Part shown: piece after piece, positions 19,515-27,122 of the stretch
How the letters are laid out: every line of letters starts with the position of its first letter
Position numbering within the stretch: the stretch's first letter is position 1
Assembly (NCBI RefSeq): GCF_037151175.1
Contig: NZ_JBBCOR010000006.1
Span: 62,001 to 126,000, forward strand
Reading direction: 5' to 3'
Length of the DNA: 64,000 nucleotides
Source of the DNA: Asaia sp003994335
GTDB taxonomy: Bacteria; Pseudomonadota; Alphaproteobacteria; Acetobacterales; Acetobacteraceae
The notes under the pieces: generated by a model
Database searches by the model: none
Told to the model about the DNA's origin: nothing
What the model saw: only the letters and a program-made list of their open reading frames with translations
Position numbers and translations under genes: made by a program

Positions 19515-21650
19515 TCAGCCTCGTTCAGAAGAGTGACGCGCGGCGCGCTCGGTGGCCTTCGCAGCGAGCTTGGCGGCTTTCTCGGCAGCCTTGGCGGCGT
19601 CTTTTTCCGCCTTTTCCTTTTGCGCAGCGATGCGCGGATCACCCGGATCGTTGCCGGGGCCGAGGGCGCGTTTACCCGGCGGAATGCCGGGTTCGAGCGG
19701 TATGGCCATCTCGGCATCGATCTTTGCGGCGTTCTTCGTGTCGGGAAACAGCCCGAGCATCGGCCCGATACGTGCAATCAGCTTTCCTGTCGTCGGGGCG
19801 GCGTTCCAGCCAGACGTCACGAAGCCGTGGGTCTTGGGGGTGGGGTGTGGCGAATCAAGCATGACATAGACGGCGTAGCGCGGTGCATTCATCGGGAAAA
19901 TCGAAGTGAAGGCCGAGATATTGACGTGCTTCAGATATCGGCCATTCGGTCCGACCTTTTCAGCCGTACCGGTTTTGCCGCCTACGAAATAGCCGGGTAC
20001 TTCCGCGCTGCGCGCCGTGCCCTGCGTTACGTCAAGACGCAGCATCTTGCGGATGAGCCTGGAATTTTCCTCCGATACGACCCGGTCACCCTGAGGCTGC
20101 GGCGGCGGGGCGGGGGCATCGCCCGAGGCATCGCTCTCGGGCCTGAAGGCGGCGGGTACAACAGGGGCGCCCGGAGGTGCGGCCGCACCCGTCGTGCCAG
20201 ATTGCGTTCCGCCGGGTGCATTCAGGGGGGCACCGCCGGGCGCGGTCGCACCGGGGGGGAGGGCCTCCTCATCCGGTTTTGCGCCGTCATCCTGTTCGCG
20301 TGCCACGAGAGTAGGCTTGATCAGAATGCCGCCATTCACCGTGGCAGCGGTGCCGCGCACGATAGAGAGCGGTGGCTCAGCCACGCCGTGACCGAAGCCG
20401 ACCGTCATGACAGTCGAAACGCCCCAGTTCTTCGAAGACGGTACGATGGGACGTCCAGCCTCGGGTAGTTCGATCGGCACGCGATTAAAGAACCCCATAT
20501 TGCGCAGCCATTCCTGCTGCCGTTTCGCGCCCACGTCGAGTGCGATATGCGCGGCAGCCGGGTTCGATGACTTGGCAAGAACGTCGGGCAGGGCGAGCCA
20601 GGGCGCGAAGTGATCGGTCTTGATATCCGAGATGGTGAAGCGACCGATATGGATGGGGATGGTCGAGAAGCGATCCCAGATATGGGCCACGCCATATTCG
20701 ATGGCCATGGCCGCGGTCTGAAGCTTGAAGGTCGAGCCCGGTTCGTACATGCCCGTGACGGCGCGGTTGAACCGTGCATCGGCAGGCGCATGGCCGAACT
20801 CATTGGCGTCGTAATCGGGCAGGCTGACCATGGAGATGATCTCGCCCGTATTCACATCCATCACGATGGCCGCAGCCCCGATGGCCTGAAACTCGTCCAT
20901 GGCGGCCTGGGTCACTTCCCGGGCCACGGCCTGGATACGCACGTCCAGCGACAGACGCAGCGGGGTGCGATCCTTGTTGAGACGCTCGTTGAAATAACGT
21001 TCGACCCCGGCCACGCCGTGATCGTCGATATCCACCCCGCCCAGAATCTGCGCGGCGGTACGGCCCAGCGGGTAATGACGTCGCTCGCTCGCTTCGAAAT
21101 AGATGCCCGGAATGCCCAGATTATTGATGGCTATTTCCTGCACGGGCGAGATATCGCGGGCAATGTAGACAAACTGCTTCTTCAGCGAGAGTCGGCGTGT
21201 TGTCTCTGCCTCGTCGAGCTGGGGCAGTACGGATTTGAGCTTCTTCGCTGCATCCGGGGCGTCGATCAGCTCCATCGGATTGGCATAGACCTGCGCCACG
21301 GGCAGAGAAAGGGCGAGGGTCTGCCCATTACGATCGACGATGCTCGCGCGATGCACATCCGGTAACGAGAAATCGCCTGCGATCTGCCCTTTCGGGTCGC
21401 TTTTCGGAATTTCAGGCACCTGTGAAGCGATCTGTCGCTTCTCGGGGGCCATAGGCATGAAAACGGTGGCGAGGCTCAGTTTGCCCGCCACGAGGCCGAA
21501 AAGGACCAGAAACCCGAGCCCGACCCCGATCAGTCTTGTGTGCATCTGGTCGAGCGACGCCCTGACCCGCTTGGTGCTCTTGCCTTCAGGACGCGAGGGC
21601 GCGCCACCGGAATGGCCCGACCTGTTGGGGGGAGGTGTCCTGCCAGCCAT
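19515..21650 (-). CDS. ftsI: Septal peptidoglycan transpeptidase FtsI (PBP3) with an inserted low-complexity segment
   Basis: FtsI is the class B penicillin-binding protein that crosslinks septal wall. It has one N-terminal membrane segment (about 40-62), a pedestal domain, and a transpeptidase domain with STFK (Ser306), SSN (361-363) and KTG (559-561). Between SSN and KTG lies a segment of about 70 residues (about 452-521) rich in Pro, Gly, Ala and Thr. The C-terminus from about 660 is Ala/Lys/Glu-rich. At 711 residues it is well above the usual 580-600. It follows ftsL by 22 bases. Confidence 0.96.
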   Translation of the reverse strand: MAGRTPPPNRSGHSGGAPSRPEGKSTKRVRASLDQMHTRLIGVGLGFLVLFGLVAGKLSLATVFMPMAPEKRQIASQVPEIPKSDPKGQIAGDFSLPDVHRASIVDRNGQTLALSLPVAQVYANPMELIDAPDAAKKLKSVLPQLDEAETTRRLSLKKQFVYIARDISPVQEIAINNLGIPGIYFEASERRHYPLGRTAAQILGGVDIDDHGVAGVERYFNERLNKDRTPLRLSLDVRIQAVAREVTQAAMDEFQAIGAAAIVMDVNTGEIISMVSLPDYDANEFGHAPADARFNRAVTGMYEPGSTFKLQTAAMAIEYGVAHIWDRFSTIPIHIGRFTISDIKTDHFAPWLALPDVLAKSSNPAAAHIALDVGAKRQQEWLRNMGFFNRVPIELPEAGRPIVPSSKNWGVSTVMTVGFGHGVAEPPLSIVRGTAATVNGGILIKPTLVAREQDDGAKPDEEALPPGATAPGGAPLNAPGGTQSGTTGAAAPPGAPVVPAAFRPESDASGDAPAPPPQPQGDRVVSEENSRLIRKMLRLDVTQGTARSAEVPGYFVGGKTGTAEKVGPNGRYLKHVNISAFTSIFPMNAPRYAVYVMLDSPHPTPKTHGFVTSGWNAAPTTGKLIARIGPMLGLFPDTKNAAKIDAEMAIPLEPGIPPGKRALGPGNDPGDPRIAAQKEKAEKDAAKAAEKAAKLAAKATERAARHSSERG

Positions 21651-21672
21651 GCTCAGCCGCTTTCATATCCGC

Positions 21673-22671
21673 TCAATTGGCAAGAGGCGTAGGCGGTGGC
21701 AGAGCATCACCATAGCCGGCGAGGGATGAAGAAGATCCGGAATCGCTTTGCACATGATGGGGCTTGGGTGCCTGCATGGCAATCTCCGCGTTGCCATGCG
21801 TCACATGGGGGGAAGCGCTGACATGGGCACTGTGCCATGAGGTGGCGGGCGTCGCCTGCGGACGATTGCCCCGAAAGCTCGCCAGACGAACGGCCAGATC
21901 GGTATCGCCTGTGCCGGCCGCGCCGGGACGCGTTGTGGCATGAACGACGGCATCATAGCGATGGCTGTGATGGGCTGCCTGCCCCAGTTCATCAGAGACC
22001 ATATGAGGGCGGCTGCTCTGCTGGGCGAGTTCGACCACAGGGCGTTGGGTGGGCGCGTGCAGGGCATGAGGCGCGGCCGTGGCTGCATGGGCAGGAGGCT
22101 GGGCGCGCGGGGTAGCCGAGGCAAGGGCGACACGTGCCGGTGCGGTCGCGGCAGGGGCGATGACCGGCGCGACGGGCAATGCGGGTGCAGAGCGGTGACG
22201 AGCGGGCTCGGCGCTCGCCACGAGGGCTGCCGTATCACGTGCCGCCGGAGCGGATGGGGTCGGGGCCACAGTCTTCGGCTCTGCGGGCTTGACCGCGGGG
22301 GCGACGACACTCGGAGCGGCGGGGGCGTTCGACACGGCGATGCTCAGGCTCTCGCGCGGATCGCGGAAGGCAGGTTTCGAACTGGGCGCAGGCAGCCCCT
22401 CGATCATGCTCGCCAGGCGCACATATTGCGTGGGAGCCATGGGATGAAGCTGCCCCAGGAAACGCCCGGAAAGCGCACTGAGGCGGTCCGGCTGGTTGAG
22501 TAGCGCCCATTGGGTCCGCAGCATCGCCGTTTGCTGTCTGACGCGCTCGGTCTTTTGCACCACATTTGTGATGTTCTGATCGAGCACTGTCGTTTCATGC
22601 TTCTTCGTATAGAGAAACAGTCCCGAACCACCAGCAAGAAGCGCGCAGAGAAGAGTGAACGGCCGGATCAT
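21673..22671 (-). CDS. ftsL: FtsL-like division protein with long Ala/Pro/His tail
   Basis: The position between rsmH and ftsI and the N-terminal layout identify this as FtsL. It has a short cytoplasmic start, a membrane segment (about 4-21) and a periplasmic coiled-coil-like stretch ending in WALLNQPDRLSAL, characteristic of FtsL. FtsL is normally about 90-120 residues. Here residues from about 95 to 332 are a low-complexity tail rich in Ala, Pro, His, Ser and Thr. It overlaps rsmH by 4 bases. The core assignment is good, but nothing is known about the tail. Confidence 0.85.
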   Translation of the reverse strand: MIRPFTLLCALLAGGSGLFLYTKKHETTVLDQNITNVVQKTERVRQQTAMLRTQWALLNQPDRLSALSGRFLGQLHPMAPTQYVRLASMIEGLPAPSSKPAFRDPRESLSIAVSNAPAAPSVVAPAVKPAEPKTVAPTPSAPAARDTAALVASAEPARHRSAPALPVAPVIAPAATAPARVALASATPRAQPPAHAATAAPHALHAPTQRPVVELAQQSSRPHMVSDELGQAAHHSHRYDAVVHATTRPGAAGTGDTDLAVRLASFRGNRPQATPATSWHSAHVSASPHVTHGNAEIAMQAPKPHHVQSDSGSSSSLAGYGDALPPPTPLAN

Positions 22672-23669
22672 GAGAGAGACCCCCTAACAGAGGCTGATGG
22701 TGCGGTACGAAGAAGGCTACGCAGTTTGGCGCTGCGCGAACGGGGATTGCGACTGATCTCGTCATCCGAGGCGAGGACAGGGCGGGTATGGGGCAGGACG
22801 TAATCCGGCGTGACAAAGCGCTCGGCCATGGGTTCATGGCGTGACGGGCGGCTTACCCGCCCCGCGGCCTGGGCAAAGGCGCGTTTCACAAGACGATCTT
22901 CCAGGGAATGGAAGGTCACCACCACAAGGCGGCCATTTTCGGCTAACAGGGACGGCGCCTCATCCAGAGCGCGCTGTAATTCGCCGAGCTCGTCATTCAC
23001 CGCAATTCGCAATGCCTGAAAGGTGCGTGTGGCAGGATGAATGCCTGATTTGTCGGGACGCACGACACTGCGCACGACATCGGCCAGGCGCGCGGTGGTG
23101 AGGATCGGTTCTTCCTGACGCGCACGCACGATGGCACCGGCGATCCGGCGCGAAAGACGATCTTCACCGTAATGGTAGATGATATCGGCCAGCTCGGCCT
23201 CTTCGGCCTCGTTCACCAGATCGGCAGCGGAGCGACCCGACTGCGCCATACGCATGTCGAGCGGGCCATCATGCCTGAACGAGAAACCACGCTCGGCTTC
23301 GTCGAGCTGATAGGAAGACACGCCAATATCGAGCACGATGCCGTCGAAAGGGGCAGCGTCACCGAGGAGTTCCGCCATGGCACCGAACGTGCCCTCTACA
23401 GGTATCAGACGATGCGCGGGGGCGTCGGCTGAAAGGGCCGCGGCGAGGGCTTCGGCACGCGCAATGGCGGTGGGATCGCGGTCGATCCCCCAGACGCTGC
23501 ATGCCGCGCGGGCCAGAATGCCCCGCGTATAGCCGCCTCCACCAAAGGTGCCATCCACGTAACGACCGCTCTCATGCGGTGCGAGGGCGTCGAGGACTTC
23601 CGGCAGCATCACGGGGACATGGCCAGGGTCATGGCCGGTCAGCAGAGCAAGGGGAGAGAGCGCATTCAT
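22668..23669 (-). CDS. rsmH: 16S rRNA (cytosine1402-N4)-methyltransferase RsmH
   Basis: RsmH (MraW) methylates the N4 of C1402 in 16S rRNA using S-adenosylmethionine. The SAM-binding YVDGTFGGGGYTRGIL is at about residues 37-52, GIDRDPTA follows, and the catalytic-region motif VVVTFHSLEDRLVK is present. Length is 333. It overlaps both mraZ and ftsL by 4 bases (ATGA), so it is coupled into the dcw operon. Confidence 0.97.
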   Translation of the reverse strand: MNALSPLALLTGHDPGHVPVMLPEVLDALAPHESGRYVDGTFGGGGYTRGILARAACSVWGIDRDPTAIARAEALAAALSADAPAHRLIPVEGTFGAMAELLGDAAPFDGIVLDIGVSSYQLDEAERGFSFRHDGPLDMRMAQSGRSAADLVNEAEEAELADIIYHYGEDRLSRRIAGAIVRARQEEPILTTARLADVVRSVVRPDKSGIHPATRTFQALRIAVNDELGELQRALDEAPSLLAENGRLVVVTFHSLEDRLVKRAFAQAAGRVSRPSRHEPMAERFVTPDYVLPHTRPVLASDDEISRNPRSRSAKLRSLLRTAPSASVRGSLS

Positions 23670-24136
23670 GACGCCACCTCGTTCGGCGCAGCGGCGCGGC
23701 TGGTCATGCGGCGCGCACGGGCGCGTGCCTCTTCGCGGCGTTTGGCGCCAGCCTCAGGCTCCCAGATCTGGAATACGCGTCCGAGACCCATGAAGGAAAT
23801 CTCGTCGGTGAGATTGGCGTGACGCTTGAGCACATCCGGCAGGATGATGCGGCCTTCCTTGTCGGCATCGATCGGATAGGCGTCCGCATAGAGACTGGCG
23901 GCGAGGTCGTCATGGTCATCGGAGAAGATATCAAGTGACTCGACAGGACCCGCCAGCGTGGCAAAGGCGGCACTCGGCCATGCCTCGATGCAGGGATGCA
24001 GATGGGAGGGACGCAAGATCACGAGGCTCTCATCGGGCTGGGCCTGCGCCCTGAGGGCGGCGCGGAAGGAGGCCGGAATGGACACGCGGCCCTTGGCGTC
24101 GAAACGGTTCTGATGCGTGCCGAGAAACACACTCAC
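23666..24136 (-). CDS. mraZ: Transcriptional regulator MraZ
   Basis: MraZ is a DNA-binding protein of the AbrB-like double-split barrel fold that represses its own dcw operon. I chose the GTG at 24136 (156 residues). AGGAGG lies 11 bases upstream at 24147-24152 and the protein then begins SVFLGTHQNRFDAKGR, the normal MraZ N-terminus. A longer frame to 24196 adds 20 residues not found in the family. The two MraZ repeats carry DAKGRVSIPASFR and DKEGRIILPDVL. It is the first gene of the cluster. Confidence 0.95.
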   Translation of the reverse strand: MSVFLGTHQNRFDAKGRVSIPASFRAALRAQAQPDESLVILRPSHLHPCIEAWPSAAFATLAGPVESLDIFSDDHDDLAASLYADAYPIDADKEGRIILPDVLKRHANLTDEISFMGLGRVFQIWEPEAGAKRREEARARARRMTSRAAAPNEVAS

Positions 24137-24244
24137 GCCGTTCGATGCCTCCTCTTTCCGCTGGAGTAATTGCCGCTGATGTTTCGCTCCCGGCACGGGA
24201 CAAGGCGCTGCGCTTCATGTCAGAAGGACCGTCCGGGATAAATT

Positions 24245-24269
24245 TGGGATATCATGGGATTTCATGGGA
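24245..24269 (-). promoter_or_regulatory. Three phased MraZ-type boxes (TGGGA)
   Basis: TGGGA occurs at 24245-24249, 24255-24259 and 24265-24269 on the plus strand, exactly 10 bases apart, about 110-130 bases upstream of the mraZ start. A CGGGA at 24234 may be a weaker fourth. MraZ is known to bind tandem TGGGN repeats separated by 5 bases. The boxes lie just downstream of a TTGACG (24270-24275, minus strand). They could occupy the spacer of that promoter, which fits autorepression. Confidence 0.75.
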
Positions 24270-24329
24270 CGTCAAACAATTCGCGCGCAAAAACCGCAGA
24301 ATTTCGGAGTTTTTTTGAATGCGGCAATT

Positions 24330-24359
24330 TGTATGTTCTTATTATGTTCTTGTGGGCAA
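24330..24359 (-). promoter_or_regulatory. Candidate dcw promoter with embedded LexA-type box GTTC-N7-GTTC
   Basis: On the plus strand GTTC (24335-24338) and GTTC (24346-24349) are separated by exactly 7 bases, the alphaproteobacterial LexA operator form. On the minus strand a TTGCCC (24354-24359) and CATACA (24330-24335) with an 18-base spacer flank it. An operator inside a promoter spacer is a classic repressor layout. A related GTTT-N7-GTTC lies at 24393-24407. TATGTTCTT occurs three times here (24332, 24343, 24401). The promoter and regulator are inferred. Confidence 0.45.
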
Positions 24360-24603
24360 TAAAAAGAAACTGCCCGGACATCGCAATACATCGTTTTTGT
24401 TATGTTCTTATTAAGGCATGGCTGCGGAACATTGCGGCATGATTGTGGCGCAAAATGCCCTTCGAGCCGGATTGGGCCACGTTATTCGGGCGTCATATGT
24501 CATGATCCGGCTGCCAGATCCTGCCGCCGCTTCAAGCAGGGACTCTCCCGGGTTTAGGGGGCAATCGAGAGAGCGATCCGTCGCGCTCCGACACGCGGGT
24601 AAT

Positions 24604-24999
24604 GTCAGACGGTCTGTAAGCCGGGTTCTGTCCGCCCTGAGGCGGGGCGATCATTCCTCTGGGACCGGTCTTGCAACCGGCCTCACGCAACCAACCCGAA
24701 TGACAAGGCGGGAGAGCCTCTGATCCCATCCCGGGGGATGGATCCGCCATTCCTATTCGGTCTTGCTCCCGATGGGGTTTGCCCTGCCTCCCGCGTTACC
24801 GAAGGAGCGGTGCGCTCTTACCGCACCGTTTCACCCTTGCCTGCAGCCCGAAAGCCGGGCAGGCGGTTTGTTTTCTGTGGCACTTTCCCTAGGGTCACCC
24901 CCGCCGGCCGTTAGCCGGCATCGTTCTCCCGTGGAGCCCGGACTTTCCTCCATCACGACGGTTCTCACCGGCGCAGCAGCGATCGCCCGACCGTCTGAC
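24604..24999 (-). ncRNA. rnpB: RNase P RNA (type A)
   Basis: This is the catalytic RNA of ribonuclease P, which trims tRNA 5' ends. Read on the minus strand it contains the conserved GGAGGAAAGTCCGGGCTCC near the 5' end and ACAGAACCCGGCTTACAG near the 3' end. The terminal P1 helix closes perfectly: GTCAGACGGTC at 24999-24989 pairs with GACCGTCTGAC at 24614-24604. The roughly 396-nt length fits a bacterial type A RNA. The ends are set by P1 and may be off by a few bases. Confidence 0.95.
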
Positions 25000-25005
25000 G
25001 GGCGC

Positions 25006-25034
25006 AACCTGACCGATGCGCTCCCCAGGGTCAA
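25006..25034 (-). promoter_or_regulatory. Candidate rnpB promoter
   Basis: On the minus strand TTGACC (25029-25034) is followed after 17 bases by CAGGTT (25006-25011). The start of the P1 helix at 24999 falls 7 bases further on, the right distance for a transcription start. The -10 is weak but the geometry supports it. Confidence 0.55.
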
Positions 25035-25099
25035 GCGCCACACCGGGAATTTATCCTTCATTCCACCTCTCATAAGCTTGCCCTGACCGGCGAGCCTGG

Positions 25100-26800
25100 T
25101 CAGGCAGCTGCGAGATGGGCAGGGAAGCGCGTCGTCCCCAGGGGGCAGGGCGCTGAATCGAGGATCGTGATCATCATAGTCCCGCCATGCGGGCCAACGG
25201 GAAAAGGAAGGGGGATGAAAGCCGCGCCCGAGGTCCAGCGGCATGCCGATGTATCGCGCGGATGCCATCCTTCCAGCGCTTCGTCGTCAAGATGCACGAC
25301 AATATCACGTGTGCCCTGGTCGTCGGTGAGCGTGATCCTCCCGACAAGAACGCCCAATGTCCGCCTGTCATCGATGAAGGCGCCGATATCGACCGCAGGG
25401 ATGAAGCAGCGTGCATGCAGGATCACGGTGCGCGTATCGGCAGGGAGGCCGAAAGCGACCTTCGTCCCGCCGGTGAAGCGGGGCGGGAGGACATGCCCGT
25501 GTTCCGTGCTCATACAGAGCCCGGCAGCGCGGGGATCACGCGGGTCGCGTTGACGCGAAAGCGGCGCAATATGACCGTAACGAGCATAGAGAGACGCAAC
25601 GAAGGGTGGCGTTACATCGATCGGCAGCGGGATAAGCGCAGCGCGGCTTGCCTGAGCACCCTCAGAGGTTGTTCGCTCTTCCGCCGGGTTCGGCTGTGCC
25701 GGGAGATAACTCTCGACGGGCAAGCCATTGGCGAACAGGACCTCATGCCTTTCCAGTTCGAGATTGTAGTAACGATAGGGGGCAGAGCCCGTCTCGTAGA
25801 TGACTGAGTTTTTGTTGACCAGCATGCGGGCAGGGACGCATCGACCCTGAAGATACAGGCAATGTTCAGGAGTAAGCCGCAGATCCCGATGGGGGGCACC
25901 TTCACCAAAAGCGTGAGCGCAAACCCGCACAGGATGGTTGGACCAGCATTCCGCAAGGAGGGGATTGGGGGTCTGCTCCCCTTCATGGACAGCGACGATC
26001 GGCACCGCCTCGCGGCTCTCACCGCGAAGGACCGTGACCAGATCTCCCGGGCGCAACGTCTCGACGCTACGCTCACCATTCGGAGTGGCAATGAGTGTGC
26101 CGGGCAAAAAACACGGCGCGGCGCGCGTGTAGGTCACGCCCTTGTTGCCGTTATAGCTGTCGGCATTTGAAAACGCGTTTCGATCATAACCGAGACCGAT
26201 ATCCAGGCGTATCGTCTTGGTAAGCTGAGTGATCGTCAATATCCCGGTGGCGGGGTCGTAGCTGAAGCTGTTCGACCCGTTTCCATTCCAGACATAGAGG
26301 ACATCGCCCTGAGAAAAGCCGCGTATTTTCAGATTGACGGGGCCGGACTGGAAGTTGAAGGCGATATAGTTATTCGATCCCTTGAGATTGATCGTCGTAT
26401 TTGTCATCCCACCGCGCACGGCTAGAGACGAATTTTCCATGTTGATCGTCTGCCCCGAGACGAGAAACAGCGAATAACTGGTCGGATTGCGTGTGTAGCC
26501 GTTGAGCTGCACGTTTCTGAGGTTGATCGTGCCCGACCCGGTAATCGAGGCAGGCTGATAGGGCGTCAGCGAGATACCTGTAATATCGATCGTGCCATTA
26601 TTGACGATGGCGCCTCGCACATTGATCGTCGAGGCACGATCTGAAGACCCGCTGAACCGCATGGTCTGACCGACTGACACGGTGGTCGTCTTCCCGGTGG
26701 CCCCCAGCTCGTAGGCGGCCCGTGGCGATATCGCCGCAGCAGCGCGCGCGTAGAGGGCGTTCGCTCCATGAGTATTCACGGGAACTACTTCGTCAGGCAT
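25100..26800 (-). CDS. Hint-domain protein with N-terminal beta-repeat region
   Basis: The 566-residue protein has two parts. Residues 1-225 contain Asn/Thr/Ser/Gly-rich strands such as STINVRGAIVNNGTIDI, suggesting a beta-helical or adhesin-like passenger. From Cys230 a Hint (hedgehog/intein) domain of the Hint_2 type begins, CFLPGTLIATPNGERSVE with PGDLVTV, and later LTPEHCLYLQG and HEVLFANGLPVESYL. Hint domains can cleave the chain at their first Cys. No Sec signal is obvious. The ATG at 26800 was chosen; a GTG one codon upstream is possible. The substrate or role is unknown; such proteins seem common in acetic acid bacteria. Confidence 0.8.
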   Translation of the reverse strand: MPDEVVPVNTHGANALYARAAAAISPRAAYELGATGKTTTVSVGQTMRFSGSSDRASTINVRGAIVNNGTIDITGISLTPYQPASITGSGTINLRNVQLNGYTRNPTSYSLFLVSGQTINMENSSLAVRGGMTNTTINLKGSNNYIAFNFQSGPVNLKIRGFSQGDVLYVWNGNGSNSFSYDPATGILTITQLTKTIRLDIGLGYDRNAFSNADSYNGNKGVTYTRAAPCFLPGTLIATPNGERSVETLRPGDLVTVLRGESREAVPIVAVHEGEQTPNPLLAECWSNHPVRVCAHAFGEGAPHRDLRLTPEHCLYLQGRCVPARMLVNKNSVIYETGSAPYRYYNLELERHEVLFANGLPVESYLPAQPNPAEERTTSEGAQASRAALIPLPIDVTPPFVASLYARYGHIAPLSRQRDPRDPRAAGLCMSTEHGHVLPPRFTGGTKVAFGLPADTRTVILHARCFIPAVDIGAFIDDRRTLGVLVGRITLTDDQGTRDIVVHLDDEALEGWHPRDTSACRWTSGAAFIPLPFPVGPHGGTMMITILDSAPCPLGTTRFPAHLAAA

Positions 26801-27122
26801 CACTTTATTCCGGCATTTAATGATTATTACATATCAATGCGATGAAGAGGTCTTCATTTCTATGAAGAGAATAAAGTGACGGGGAGTGTCACTGTCAAAC
26901 CTGTTATTTTCATGCGCGGTAAGCCAAACTTATTCGCGCGATACTTTCAGGGACTGGTCTGTCCTTGATGGCCACGTGTGTAAGATCCTGCCACCGGCGT
27001 CTGCGGCAGGTTTCCGCGCCGGATGTTCCTGCTGCACGCCAGTGCCGGGCAGGAGGGGGCTCGCCTGTTCGATGGTGCTTTTATCTGGATCAGGACGTCA
27101 CCGTGCCAGTACCGTCCTGCGC
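26801..27122. other. Divergent intergenic region between the Hint gene and the esterase
   Basis: The first 80 bases are AT-rich and contain a short perfect dyad TGAAGA-GG-TCTTCA at 26843-26856 plus a third TGAAGA at 26862-26867. These may be operator-like sites for the Hint gene. The remainder is open in the + frame of the esterase but shows no conserved protein sequence, so I treat it as leader. Confidence 0.4.

Larger units (their letters stand above)
24137..24603. other. Non-coding region between mraZ and rnpB
   Basis: This stretch holds no convincing gene. From mraZ outward it contains the mraZ ribosome-binding site, the TGGGA boxes, the AT-rich promoter-like zone 24300-24415 with LexA-type sites, and about 180 bases up to the end of rnpB in which I see no clear terminator. 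Short open frames here lack family features. Confidence 0.6.
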
